In this document: piece after piece, positions 21,701 through 33,500 of the stretch
Layout: each line of letters starts with the position of its first letter
Numbering within the stretch: the stretch's first letter is position 1
Assembly (NCBI RefSeq): GCF_024713975.1
Contig: NC_091107.1
Coordinates: forward strand, 11,335,501-11,399,500
Length of the DNA stretch: 64,000 bases
Source: Paralichthys olivaceus
Taxonomy: Eukaryota > Chordata > Actinopteri > Pleuronectiformes > Paralichthyidae
Direction: 5' to 3'
Position numbers and translations under genes: made by a program
Notes under the pieces: model-generated
The model's database searches: none
Seen by the model: only the letters and a program-made list of their open reading frames with translations
What the model was told of the DNA's origin: nothing

Positions 21701-24014
21701 ATTCTCTCAAACAGATTTTAATGCTTCATATATTCATGGTTTGTTTCCTGTGCTTCTGTGGTGTGACCTCACCATCCTCCTGGTGACTTTCTCAAGCTCC
21801 TTCTTCTGCGCTGCCAGTCTGAAAAGTCTCACCAGGATTATTATTCTCAGGAAACGGAGAAACGTCACCACCCTGAGGAAAAACAAATGACTCCTTTTAT
21901 TCATTAAACAATGGCCAATATATTAATGGTGTTAAGTATAAAAAACTTAACATTTTATTTTTTTAAGAATATTATATCAGGATTAGATAGAATGGTAGAA
22001 ATCTATATTACTGTTTAAATACCAGTATATTCTCAACATGGCTTATAGATGCAAAATGTTACATATATTTTTATTTTCACTGTACCGATTATTATTCAGT
22101 CTCAGGATAAACATAATATAATACAGTTACAATATAATGTTTTGGTTTGCGTAATATAAAATGTTTAGCCAAAGGCAATGTGTATCACTTTATCAATACT
22201 GAATAAAAGTATAAAGTAATAAATATAAAAATTATATAATAAATATAAAATACTAAGCACTACATTATTATTGCAGAGACCTTGCAGGATAATTAAAGTA
22301 AATGAAGCTCCCATAGAAAAGGGGTGCAGTGTTTTCTATTATTCCAAACAGCAGGATTCTTCATCTGGGCTTTATATATTTTTTTAAATTGAAGCCCTGA
22401 TCAATCGTTGATCACTGATTAGATCTACAGCCAGACTGAATCTAGGCAGAGCTCTGCTGGAAATAACAAGCTATCACCAAACTGTGGTCTAATACCAAGG
22501 ACTGTGGTATAAACTGCACCACCCTAACAGAAGGGTGAAGCATGTACCTGGGGATGAGACTGGCTCCTGACAGGTCAGAGAAGGTGTAGATCATGGTGAC
22601 CACCAGCGTGATGACCACAACGCAGGCGTCTATGATGTTCAGCTTGGAGCTGAAGTAGACTTTGAAGCTGAAAGGTGGCGTGACACACTTGAACATACTG
22701 CTGAGAGAACTGACCGAATCATGCGACAAGTTGAATCAACCGATTTATTGGATTTAGCTCTCTTAGCCATCATGCTTCCCAAGGACCAGCCCAATACAAG
22801 CCCTACATTTCCTGTTCAGCTTCCCCTTTGCAACTTCCTGTTTAACAGCGAATCACTCTCTGTTTCTGCTGACACAGGAATGTTTTCATCACTCAGTCCC
22901 TCTTACAAAAACAAGTGCAAGAATTAACCACCGCCTAACACAAGAGACATTACAACAGCTTAACAGAGGTAAGATTTAATGCCAGGCTGCAGGGAGTAAA
23001 TAACACATGTTCCTGCTGTAGGTGTATTAAAATAAACAGAAAATATATCTGGAGGGGTCGTAAATGTAGTGGTTGAATTATCTATATACTACAGTATACA
23101 AGGCCTGGGATTCTGAACTCACCCTTCCACATAGACCCGCAGGAGAACGTCAGCGAGAAAGAAGAAGGAGATGGTGAGGGACACGGCCTCCAAGGCATCT
23201 CCAACCTCTCTGCTCTTAGCCGGCAGGGAAAAATCCACAATCACCAGCACAATGTCCACTATGATCAGTATGACTCCAAATATACTGAGGGGAAAGATAA
23301 TATAACCATTATTGTCATAAACACTACAAACCATCATTAACAATTTCACTTGTAGTACAGTGGTTCTGGAAGGGGGGGTCAGATTAATCCATTACAATGA
23401 TCGTGAAATTTGGGTATTCTGTGTGGACATCTTTCTAAGACATTTATCTTGTGTTGTTCTTTCATATGATGTAAAGTAAAGTGAGATACATAAGGATGTC
23501 TCAAGGAATATTGTCTATTTGAAGGGGGGGATTGAAAACCTCTGCTCTAGATTGCCCACTATCTCTGCAAGAGAGATCCCGAAACACACTCACCGAAATC
23601 CAAAGGACATAACGAAAGGTGCAATCTTCTTACGGATGTTGCTGCGCAGAGGGAAAGATTGTGAAGCTTGTCAGTGCAGGTGAAATGTGCTTTTGAGTCA
23701 AGGCTTGTGTGTAAAGCTTTCTGCTGCATTAACTTACTGGTACATCGTGTCTGGCACCGCACTCTCGTCCTTCCCGTCGTCAATCTCAACTTTAGCATCC
23801 TCCATCTTTGCAACGTTTCTAATAGATAACAAGGACAAGACTAATATCAAACAAACCATGCAAATCGTTACACTCACATACAAAGCAACAGCTACATCTC
23901 AAACATTGCATGGTCCATAGAAAGTGAATAAAGGTTAATATTGTCATGGAAAATCGGCGTTTCTCACCCATTTACACCTGAATCTGAGCCTGGACTGAAA
24001 TGGACAGAGGTCAT
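18762..24014 (-). CDS. tpte: Voltage-sensing phosphoinositide phosphatase (TPTE / VSP)
   Basis: Membrane protein with a voltage-sensor domain joined to a PTEN-like phosphatase and C2 domain; it dephosphorylates PIP2 and PIP3 upon depolarisation. Eighteen minus-strand exons, in order: 24014-23968, 23818-23738, 23641-23594, 23284-23123, 22667-22548, 21872-21773, 21633-21570, 21452-21388, 21246-21186, 21108-21027, 20847-20759, 20595-20534, 20445-20365, 19786-19681, 19587-19490, 19412-19317, 19021-18951 and 18849-18762. They give 506 aa. Segments S1-S3 are hydrophobic. S4 reads [20 protein letters not shown], with arginines at positions 1, 7, 10, 16 and 19 on a three-residue register. The linker ([12 protein letters not shown]) leads into [11 protein letters not shown]. 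The active site is HCKGGKGRTG (Cys about residue 302), with Gly where PTEN has Ala, a VSP hallmark. The C2 part ends in FFSEP. I chose the ATG at 24014 because it adds 31 residues in frame ahead of [10 protein letters not shown]. This looks like an active VSP, unlike human TPTE. Confidence 0.95.
20030..20275 (+). repeat. Widespread vertebrate interspersed repeat in a tpte intron
   Basis: The order TTGTTTGTTTGTCAG, CAGGATTACTCCAAAACTAC, TCAACAGATTTCCA, CCCATTACATTTTGG, CCAGATCCAGGGATTCTTTT, ATGGCGACATAGGG and TTGGCAGAGATATGCACTCT matches a non-coding repeat that I recall as abundant in fish genomes. No transposase is present. Confidence 0.6.
21873..22547 (-). other. tpte: AT-rich tpte intron between the S3 and S4 exons
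   Basis: A 675-bp intron with long A/T runs (ATATAAA repeats at about 22200-22260). Nothing else was recognised. Confidence 0.6.
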
Positions 24015-24017
24015 GAC

Positions 24018-24052
24018 GCGTGTGTGTGTGTGTGTGTTTGTGTTGTTGTGTG
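24018..24052 (+). repeat. (GT)n tract in the tpte 5' leader
   Basis: GTGTGTGTGT interrupted by TT, directly upstream (minus strand) of the chosen tpte start codon. On the tpte mRNA strand it would read as a CA repeat just before the ATG, if this part is transcribed. Confidence 0.8.
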
Positions 24053-25420
24053 TCTTCCCTCTGGCTTTGCTCTGATCGTGTTGTCTCTGAAATCAGAAAA
24101 AGAAAATGTGAAAAGATTAAAACTAGGATAATAAAACAATATCAATAATTATCAGACTATGAATTTGTTCGATATATCACAAAATTGCTTATGCATTGTA
24201 CTGTTTTAAGTCTCTTCTTAAAACATACTTTATCTGAGAGCCTTTCCTGATTTCACCTGAGTCTTAACTGTCTTTTAATTGATTTTATTGAGCATTTTAC
24301 ACAGCACTGGTATTTATACAATCATTTATTTCACCTTCTTTCTTCTAAACCTGGTGTTTTATGACCTGTCTGTTTCTAACTTGCTGCCTTTGTAAAGCAC
24401 TTTGTAACATATGTTTTAAAAGGTGCTCCATAAACATGAATATATTATATTGTGTTAGCACAGTGATCTACATTAGATGTGTTATATATTTGGCTTTTTT
24501 TAAGTTTAAAGCCACAACCTTCACATTTTGGAGCAAAAATGTGTCTTTAAACTTAAACAAATAATAATATGACATTTATCATATTTCAAATCTTGATGTG
24601 ATTTGAGCCCACATCATCCAGCCCTAACTTAAAACTCCTCTGTTCTGCACGTTGCTGCACATTTAATCACAATAAAACAGAGAGGACATGAGGATAAAAG
24701 CTTCCTGCCATGTCCTGAAATAGTTTCTCTGCTCATATCAAACATCCTGCCACATTTTTATCAACCCTCCTATAAACACAAGTACAATACAAGATGTTTG
24801 TGCAAAGCCTGCGAGCAAGACAGGAGAAAGTGAGGTTTGCATGGAGTGTTATTACCTCAGTGAACACTGTGAATGAACAGGAGGATTTAACAAGACAAAC
24901 CAGCTGCTTTTCTTCAGCTCATCTGGGTGAAGGCTCCTTCCCTCAGTCCTCGGAGTGTTTGTGCGCTCACAACAAACTAGTCCCCGAGAAACAAAGCGTC
25001 CTCTCACGGTGAGTCCAGCTCCGTCAGTCGTGAAATTATACGAGAGTTTGTCTTGTGACTTCTCGTGAGGACAAAGGAAGAAGGCTCAAAGGTTAACCGG
25101 TCACTTTTTTTCTCCTCCTATCCATCCACTAACATGTTCCTCCTCATCGTGTCTTTTTCTGCGGACGTAGCGGTTTGAGACTTCCTGGACTTCAGTAGAA
25201 AACTTGGCTCGGCCCTGGTTTCCTCTTCGTCGTTTCTCTCTCACTCATCTTTCCTCCTCCACAGAAACACTGACTGACCCTGAACACAACACAAGCCTTC
25301 CTGTCCACACACATATTTCACTTGAACTAATAATAAATATAACTTAGTCATCAGGCTGCTGCTGCCCCCCCCCCTCCTGTCTCCAACATCTGGATTTAAT
25401 TCACTACTGTGCATTCCCCA
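24053..25420. other. 5' flank of tpte and intergenic sequence
   Basis: Upstream sequence of the minus-strand tpte gene. It contains AT-rich stretches and moderately GC-rich sequence at about 24940-25260, but no TATA box or splice pair that I could fix. Open frames here have no recognisable product. Confidence 0.4.
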
Positions 25421-25422
25421 GC

Positions 25423-25529
25423 ACTCCAAGTACTCCAAGTACTCCAAATACTCCAAGTACTCCAAGTACTCCAAGTACTCCAAATACTCCAAATACTCCA
25501 AGTACTCCATATACTCCAAGTACTCCAAA
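25423..25529 (+). repeat. 9-bp minisatellite (ACTCCAAGT)n
   Basis: About 12 head-to-tail copies of ACTCCAAGT, with G/A and T variants at position 8. The minus strand reads as a LEY tripeptide repeat, which explains an open frame there; no start, promoter or splice context supports translation. Confidence 0.95.
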
Positions 25530-25589
25530 CTATGACAACTATCTCACATTTGATAGAATTTTATCAAATGTAAACATTTCCCCGAAATT

Positions 25590-26180
25590 GGGACCTTATT
25601 TATGTATTTTTAATTTTTTTTATTGAAAAGTGTTTTACAATCATTGTTTGGAAGGCAACATGGATAACAGATAAGATGTACAATGTTGGAGATAACATTT
25701 GTAAAACAAAAAGAAAGAGAAACAGTGAAAGTCATAGAAGATTAATTAGTCAGCTAAAGGTGTAAAAAGTCAAAGTTTGTCAAAAATTATCAAAAGAATT
25801 TCTTAGGAAATTGGGAAATTACTTATTTATTTAAATATTTAAAGTGCTTTACAATCCTTGATTTGACGGCAACACAATAATCACTGAAAGATAAGATGTA
25901 CAATGTTAGAAATAAAATTAGTAAAAAAAAAAAACAGTCATAGAACATTAGTTAGTCAGCTAAAGGTGTAAAAAGTCAAAGTTTGTCAAAAGTTATCAAA
26001 AGCATTTCTTGGGAAATTGGAACATTATATAATATTTGTTAAATTAAATTATTCAAGTCAGATTTATAAAAATAGCTAATTAAAAACAAAAGGAGTTGAG
26101 CCAAAGTGATTTACAATCATAAAGAAGGCAGGCAGCACAGGAATGGATAAAATATAAGATGTACCATGTTCATGTATTTG
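25590..26180 (+). repeat. Tandem array of ~220-bp units (two full copies plus a partial third)
   Basis: Copy 1 (about 25590-25808) and copy 2 (about 25809-26030) share GTGTTTTACAATC / GTGCTTTACAATC, then AGATAAGATGTACAATGTT, then GTTAGTCAGCTAAAGGTGTA, then AAAAGTCAAAGTTTGTCAAA and TTATCAAAAG. Copy 3 (about 26088-26180) keeps only GTGATTTACAATCAT and ATAAGATGTACCATGTT. No coding frame is shared. Confidence 0.85.
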
Positions 26181-26984
26181 TGTTCACAAAAAAAGTATTT
26201 AATTGCTTGAAATATAAAGCCACAAGCATAGATTGGTTGAATAAATAAATAAATATAAACAACTTTTTAAATGTCTTATTTATAGCATGCAATAAAAATA
26301 TTCAATTAAAAATAAGAATAGTTACGTAGCATTTTATTTAGTTCCAATATTGTAATAGCCAACAAGTAACACAAGAGAGAGCTCTTCTACACTACACCCT
26401 GGCTTCTCCTTCAAAAAGAACCTACTGCTTTTCTCTGTTTTACACACTTGTGATTACTGATTATCTTTTGTTCTTATGACAATTTTAACTTGTTGGGGGA
26501 CATAGTTCCCAAGATTTATGTTGCTTTAGAGCCTAACTCTTTTAATCTGCTTCATTGTCAATCTTCTGTGTACTATGACGCCGACAACTTTAAATGTTCC
26601 CATCTTAGACTGTTACTTTCCTCCCAGGCTGCTGGTGTGGGCCACTTGTAAACCAATAACAAAATATGGAGGAAATTCCAGTTTATGACTCAACACCAAA
26701 CAAATAATAGCATGACCAGAACTTAAAATGAAAATACAAGATGTTCTATATTTTATCAGATTCTTTCCTCAAAACAAGAAGATATTAAAAAAAGAAAGAA
26801 AAAAAACCCTCTTCTGGTATGTGAGGAATGAAGTCTTCTTTGCACGTTCTGTCCATGAGGCCATTTGCAGCTCTGGGATCAGCTACACTTTCTCAAGAAG
26901 GGGGAAGCTGGATTGAGTTCAGAGTTTGGCAATGCTGGCGAAATCTGGATCCTGTGATGTGGACCATGAAAAACTGACCCAGCC
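26181..26984. other. 5' flank of the fibrinogen-like gene
   Basis: AT-rich intergenic sequence leading to the TATA box of fgl1. No gene was recognised. Confidence 0.5.
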
Positions 26985-26992
26985 TATAAATA
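26985..26992 (+). promoter_or_regulatory. fgl1: TATA box of the fibrinogen-like 1 gene
   Basis: TATAAATA within CAGCCTATAAATAACACTG. A start about 25-32 bp downstream would open a leader exon (about 27018-27058) whose donor GTACGG lies at 27059; the acceptor TTTCAG at 27134 begins the exon holding the start codon. A TATA promoter fits a tissue-specific, for example hepatic, gene. Confidence 0.6.
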
Positions 26993-27171
26993 ACACTGAC
27001 AAATCTTTAGAGGAAGAGAACAGTGAACCTGGAGAAAACAGAAGCGTTGGGAAATAAAGGTACGGCTTGTGATGCAGAGATTTAGTTTGAAGTACTGCAG
27101 CTTATTTAGTATATATTTTGTATTTATGATTTCAGTGTGATATTGCTGGAGGTTACTTCTTCTGAGGAGTC

Positions 27172-29574
27172 ATGTCAGCATTGCTGTTGTTGGCTCTGGT
27201 GTTGAACACGGCCTCTTCTACCCATTTAACAGTGAGTAAATTTAAATTGTTCTTCTCTTGAAGGGCTTCAGGTGCATGTTTCTCTTTTTGTTATACATTG
27301 AAACTGAAAACTGAGAATCTAGGTTTTAAGGTTGTGCTGTTATAGAACCGTCATTCCTAGAAAGGCAGACATGGATAAACCCTGCTGCAGGGGCAGACCT
27401 ACGCATTTGCAGCTCCCTTTTGAAAACATGGTTTGAAACATCATGCATAACTTGAAATTTCTCTTTCCTTCTCATTTAAGACTCGAGACTCATGTGGGCC
27501 GGAGGCTGCAGCTCTTAAACGCAGCATAAAAAGGCTGGAGAATAGCCTCTTGATTCGGACTTGGCAGGTTGAGCATTTGCAGATGCACAAATATTTCCGT
27601 CCATTTCAACCTGCGGTGCCTGATGCTGGAGCTGAAACTGACACAGCCTCTGGTGCAAACCACAATGGCAGTGCGACGCTCAACAGCTCTGATACGACAC
27701 TGATGAAACCACCTCCTCCAGCAGGCAACATCATCGTACACGACAAGGGTGAGCAAACCTCACATCACAGCATCCCAGTGTTTGGGTGTTAACTTTAAGT
27801 ATGTGATCAGTCATCGTTCAGAGTGAAAGTTAAAGCGGTACTGATGGTAATGAGTAAACTTGAAGGCAATGTTTTCCTCCTAGATTGTTCTGAGCTGTTT
27901 GACAGACTGAGACCCCCCAGTGGTTTCTACCGAATCAGACCCAAGTCACACCAGGAGCCTTTTCTGGTTTACTGTGACATGGAGGACGGAGGAGGATGGA
28001 CAGTGTTTCAGAGACGCCGGCATGGAAGAGTTGACTTCAACAGGTATTTAATAGAGAAACTGTCTCTTGCACCATATGTGAAATTAAACTATGTGCAGAT
28101 AGAACTTTACTGTTTGACTGGATCTGATTCACCTGCCTAATTGTCATTTCAGAGACTGGGTGGACTACAAAGACGGCTTTGGTGACTTCAAACTGTGGAA
28201 TGATGAGTTTTGGTTGGGGAACGAGCACATGTACTCTCTGCTCTCAGACGGTCAGCAAGTATTAAAATCCACCAAAAGACAGTATAGAACCCGAATACAG
28301 TGCGATCAACTCTTCCTGTTTATGATTCACATGAATAGTCTCATCTTCTGTCACATCAGCAGCTTATTTCTCAATGATTGTCTGTATCTATTTGTGCTGA
28401 AGGTAAGAACCTGGTGAAGATAGATCTCATGGACTGGGAAGGACAGAGAAGTTATGCATTTTACGAGAACTTCAGGATCAGCGATGAGGCTGTAAGAAAA
28501 ACTATTTTACATTTCTGTTTGTTGATCTCAGATGAAACACCCAACAAACATTAATTGCTCTATTGTCCATTACAGGATAAGTATCGCCTCCATTATGAGC
28601 AGTACAGTGGCCAAGCTGGAGACGCTCTGACTGGTGGTGGTGGGGTGGTGGAGCAGTGGTCTGCTTGTCTCAGTGGTATGCAGTTCAGTACCAGGGATCA
28701 GGTTCGTTATCACTTCCCTGTTACCCATCAGTGGTGCTTTTTAATAGCTGTAAGACTGGTCTGCTTGGTACTGAAAATGTAGAGATGATGACTGTGGTGA
28801 TGCTGATTGACAGGACAATGATCGCTACCTTCAGGGGAGCTGTGCCCAGGAGAACAAGGCAGGATGGTGGTTTAACAGGTGAGACCTTCTCCTTTCTGTT
28901 TGTCGCACAAACACTCAAACTGTTGGGAAGTTTTTGTACAAAGCTCTTTTGCCTGTTGAATCCATGAATAAATAAACATGGACAACATGGCTCCACTTCC
29001 TACCTTTGTATAAAAGTGAAGTTAATTCCACCTTGTGCTTTTGAGCCGGAATCTTGCAGTAGTGATCGTGATATGGAGCCGTGGTAACGAGGTCCCGCTG
29101 ACACACAACCAAGTAATTAATTAAAACCAAACTTCAATGTTTGACTCTCAAATTTGACCCAAGTCCAATCTGCTATACTGTAGCTGGCCACTAGGGGGTA
29201 ATGAAGATGACCTCACTTTTAGGGAGCTGTCAAGTTGTCCATCTTTATATACTGTCTATGGATGAGGGAAGTAGGGAATCATACTGATGAAGCTGCTAGA
29301 AACTGCAGAAGCTTTAAATCAAATACATAGAGATTGAATCACTTCAATTTGTCTTTTGTAAGATGTTGACATGTAGTACTATTACACCCACAGATGTCAT
29401 GCAGCCAACCTAAATGGGAAGTTCTACCGCTCCGGGAAGTACAAGAACCAGCATGACAATGGCGTGGTGTGGGGGACATGGAAAGGTCTTTGGTATTCCC
29501 TTCGTCACACAACCATGAAGGTGCGGCCTGTGGTTTTCTTGGACGTCGACGGCAGCGGAGCAGGGGATATTTAA
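27172..29574 (+). CDS. fgl1: Fibrinogen-like protein 1 (hepassocin-like)
   Basis: Secreted protein with an N-terminal helix and a C-terminal fibrinogen-related domain. Eight coding exons: 27172-27231, 27481-27748, 27884-28043, 28153-28250, 28403-28491, 28576-28701, 28814-28878 and 29394-29574, for 348 aa (human FGL1 312). A signal peptide ([16 protein letters not shown]) is followed by [20 protein letters not shown], a short heptad-like helix, then a Thr/Ser-rich linker. The fibrinogen domain starts at [14 protein letters not shown] (about residue 110), with [33 protein letters not shown], a calcium-loop-like DQDNDRY and [15 protein letters not shown]. The single short helix and one fibrinogen domain favour FGL1 over FGL2 or angiopoietins. 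The exact paralogue in fish is less sure. Confidence 0.85.
28975..29270 (+). repeat. Short interspersed repeat in the last fgl1 intron
   Basis: It contains CATGGCTCCACTTCC, TTTTGAGCCGGAATCTTG, CAGTAGTGATCGTGATATGG, GGCCACTAGGGGGTAATG and the tail CCATCTTTATATACTGTCTA, which I know as a very frequent teleost SINE/MITE text. It has no coding content. Confidence 0.65.
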
Positions 29575-29730
29575 GAGAGAGAATCAAGTGAAAACAATTA
29601 AGAGCAAAGAATGATTTCATGTTTAAATTCTATGTATTGTAATTTCTCCCTTTGTCGATGTCAATAGTACATTATTGACTGTTTTATAGTGGGCACTCCC
29701 TTTCTATAAAGTGTATGATATTACTCCAGA

Positions 29731-29736
29731 AATAAA
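29731..29736 (+). terminator. fgl1: Polyadenylation signal of fgl1
   Basis: AATAAA in CCAGAAATAAAACTAACAG, about 157 bp after the stop. Confidence 0.65.
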
Positions 29737-29859
29737 ACTAACAGCATTTCAGCCATGCTGCCCAGTGGATGTTCATATTTGATTTGTCACAACTGGATAC
29801 TATTGCTCTTACTTGTGCACTTTGCAGAAAACACATGAAAACTGCTTGACACTGCTTCA

Positions 29860-29904
29860 ACTTCAGCACATTTCTAAAAGCTGCTTTTAGAAATGTGCTG
29901 AAGT
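29860..29904. repeat. Perfect 21-bp hairpin with a 3-nt loop
   Basis: CTTCAGCACATTTCTAAAAG (29861-29880) is followed by CTG and then its exact reverse complement (29884-29903); one more A-T pair closes the base. It lies between the convergent fgl1 and thsd1 genes. Confidence 0.95.
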
Positions 29905-30596
29905 CAATCATTTTCCTGACATTTTCCAGAGGAGCAGTATGAGGTGAACACTGATGAAGATGCAGACAAAGATGTCAACTTGAAAAGAGAACGAGATTCA
30001 AGCGCGTTTGGTGATAAGGGTCGACGCCAGTGTCGATGTGTTGTAAACATAAACTCTGCGGCGTAATTTAGACATCATGTCTCTACGCAGACGTCACCCC
30101 TCACCTGAATGTTCCACACATTTTCCTGTTGTTATGAACATGTCTGACATTCTCCTGCTGTGATCTTCATATGTGAAACTCATGACTGAAAAGAGCTTCA
30201 GTGTGTCCCAGAGCAGTTAACAAGCTTGATTTCACAGCATAATGAAAACATCACATTCAGTGGTATAGAACAATAAAACCATTTTTTTTAATGGAGGTAC
30301 AAGGTCCTTCTATACTCCTGTACCAGTAGTTGATACAAAACAAAAATGTATACCAAGTGTCTTGTCTAGAGAGAACATCTGAACAGTGAGTCTGTGAATT
30401 AAGAAATTTGTTCATCTATAATGCCAACCAAAATTATAAATAATAACATTTTAGTAATAAACAAACTTAAATATCTTATATTTATCTCTGCTTCTCATAG
30501 ATAAAAGCCATGAATCTCTTAACACATGGAATTATCTTAGTCGAAATGATGTAACAGAATAAATGTAAATGGTATCACACTATAAACCAGTGTGAT
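29905..30596. other. Intergenic sequence / thsd1 3' UTR
   Basis: Presumed 3' UTR of the minus-strand thsd1 gene followed by intergenic sequence. A minus-strand ATTAAA at 30287-30292 is one possible polyadenylation signal. No gene was seen. Confidence 0.4.
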
Positions 30597-33500
30597 CTAC
30601 TCCTCCTTGCCTACAAACGATGATGACAGATCAAGGTCCAGCATCCTCTGCTCCGCTTCGCTCAGCCTGTAGGGGGACCCGCCACTGCTGCTATAGTCTC
30701 CAGACATCTGCAGAGAGTGGCAGCGACCTATCCTCTGCTCGGACGACGGTGCACTAAAGGTGGAGCTCCGCTGCCGACCATTGATCCCTGAGCAGGACTG
30801 AGCCTCCTTTAATTTACGGGCCAGGATGTTCCTCTGGATTGGCGATGGGCCACGACGGTTCCAGTTGAGCTCTGCCCGCTCTATACTCAGCTGGTTCACT
30901 CCATTAGAACCTGCAGGCCCGGCAGCCGGACCCCCAAACCCTGACAATCCCTCTTTCCCTCCACTTACAGGCCCACCACTTCTTTGCCTCTCAGCAGGGC
31001 CAATGACGCCTCCTCTACTATCTTTCTCAGATGCTGAAATGCTGTTTGTGTTGGTCCCTGTGTGTTTGAATTCACTGTTGCGAGAGGGAGCAGCTGTCTC
31101 TAACCAGGGCTTCCTCTGGTCATTCCTCTGGGGTCCAGGTTTAGTCCAGTCTGGAGTCCCATGCTCTGGAATGGGGTAAGAGTGGTATGGCTGCCTCTCC
31201 CATCCTCCTTTGGTCAAACAACTTCCTTCAGGCAGGGTGCGAGATCCCACCTGAAATGAACAATGTATAATCTTTTTTAAACAGATCTTTGCAAATCTGA
31301 CCAACAATGTTCACGATAGGTCACCTACCTGGGTCATGCTCCGTTCTCTGAAGTGTCTGGACTGTCCCGAGGACGGAGTCTGGGGTTTGGGGTCATTGAA
31401 ACTGGCGGTGCGGCGGAAATTTGGATTCTTGTGATTGAAGTTTCCCATTCCTGCATCTTCACCTCCTCCTCTGTGGCCTGCAAACCCACTTCTCTCCACC
31501 ATCTCCACCCAGTGGGCAGTGCGGTCACGCCATTTTGAGCTGCCCCCACTTCTAGACCCAGCAGGACCTAAGATTAGGTCCACTCTGGGGCTCATTCTGT
31601 CAGGCGTGACCCTCGGAATCTGCGGCGGAGGCTCAGCGAAGGATGCAGCAATACTAAAGCCGTGGTGGTTGGCGTTGTCCTGGAGACCTGATGGGAGGCC
31701 GGAATTAACTAATTCAGTTGGTGTAGGAATCGGGGAGTTGGTGGGTGAAGCAGATGTCTCCACCAAGGTGTCATGGACTGGGCTTGAAGAGACATGGTAC
31801 AGCTGGGTAGCCTCCTTCAGCCCCTTCTTTTTCATTTCTTTCAGCTGCTGCTGAGCCAAGCGGTACCTTGAGAGTTCATAAAATGTTTACATTCTGAAAC
31901 CATTGACAGAATATGTTTGAGAATAACATTGTATGTGTGATGACATACCCAAATACTGGTGGCAACACCTTTTGACCTGTGGGAGACAGTCTTTCTGGGT
32001 CCTGTGAGAACGCTATCACCTGGGTCTGTGACAGAGGTGCACTTCCCAAGAAAGGCCTCTCTTTCTGGGCTGCACCCACACCCATTCTCCCTTGTGGGCC
32101 GTGGCCCTCAGTGAGGCTGGGTCTTTGGAGGCTGTGTCCACAGATGGAGGCCTCATCCGACAGCTTGCGGCCCCCAGGGGAATGCATGGAGCCACTGCGG
32201 ACAGAGCTGCACTGAGGGGTGTGGCAAAGCTTTCTCCAGACCGTCACCACAATGGTAGTGATAATCACAGCCAGGCAGAGGGAGATACCAGCCACAACGA
32301 CCATGTTACCACCAAAGGTTGCAAATCCAACAGGTTTAGTGGGGAGGGATGGAGAAGGAGCGGGCAAAGCTGTGGAGGAAATTGAGACAATTATGTTAGA
32401 ATGCGCATCTAGAACTTTGAATTTATCTTCTCGTCTGAACAAGATGGGGAGATAAAATGCCAAATGACTGACCAACACAGTCCTCCAGTGAGCAAAGGGA
32501 CTGTTCCTTCACCATGCCGGTGCACTGCATCGTTCCCACACGTGAGGGCAGCAAACACTCTCGCACTCTTTCCCTCACCCCCTCTCCACAGCTCGCACTG
32601 CACACACTCCATGGCTGCCAGGGTCCCCATGACTCTGCAGTGAAGAAATAATCATATAAAAAAAGTTCCATTTACAAGCCTTGATTAATATTTGTGCTGC
32701 TACTGTGTTTGAATATAACAGACATCAAGGCCATCAAAACACCTTATTTAATGGATTTCCATTTAGATTATCTCTTGTTTTGTTTTCCACCACTGAACTT
32801 TATCAATCTTGGAAAATCTGGATGACTAAAGCAGAGGAACAAGTGGAGCGTAAATTCATTCTTAGCAGCTGCCATATGTGAATGTGTCCGATCTCACCTG
32901 CAGTCCTGTGCACCACCAAGCAGGTCTGTGCTGGACTAGGGGAGTGGCTGAAGTTGAAAACAAAGCGGAAGCAGTATTTATTCCTTCCTGGTTCGAACAC
33001 AGAGCAGTTGAACTCTGTCTCATTCTCTCCCTGCGTCAGCCAGTTATAGGCCAGTATAGGAGAGGAGGGCTCCTCTGGACCGAGCCCCATCATATTATAC
33101 AGCAACACTTTCCCACTGATGTGAACACACGGTGGGCTTATGAGTCTAACAGTTATTGTCCCTTTACAGCCGCTCTTGTAAGCGTTGGCGTTTTCCACCA
33201 GCAGTTTATAGGAGAAGATGCGTGAGAGATAAAGCGGCCCAGAGCTCTTCACTTCCTGCGCTGTATGAGGAGACCTCAAAGCCACTTGTATGAAGTCTCT
33301 CTCTGTGAACGGGAAGGCGCAGGACAGCTCAACGCTCTGGGAACGGAGAGGTTTGATTGGGTGTCGCGTGCGGGCTCGGACCTTGTCAATGCTGTTGCGC
33401 CCAATCTGGTTGTATTCCATGTAGCTGACCTCCAGGAAGAGAGCGGAGTCGAGGCCACTGGAACAAGCCTGAAAATGTTCATTAGTGGATATTCCAACCT

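Noticed and set aside
25241-25528. Minus-strand LEY-repeat protein
   Set aside because: It is the translation of a 9-bp minisatellite; nothing upstream or downstream suggests a gene.
29860-29904. Reading the 21-bp hairpin as a microRNA precursor
   Set aside because: The stem is perfectly paired and has a 3-nt loop, unlike the long, mismatched stem and larger loop that Drosha and Dicer use.
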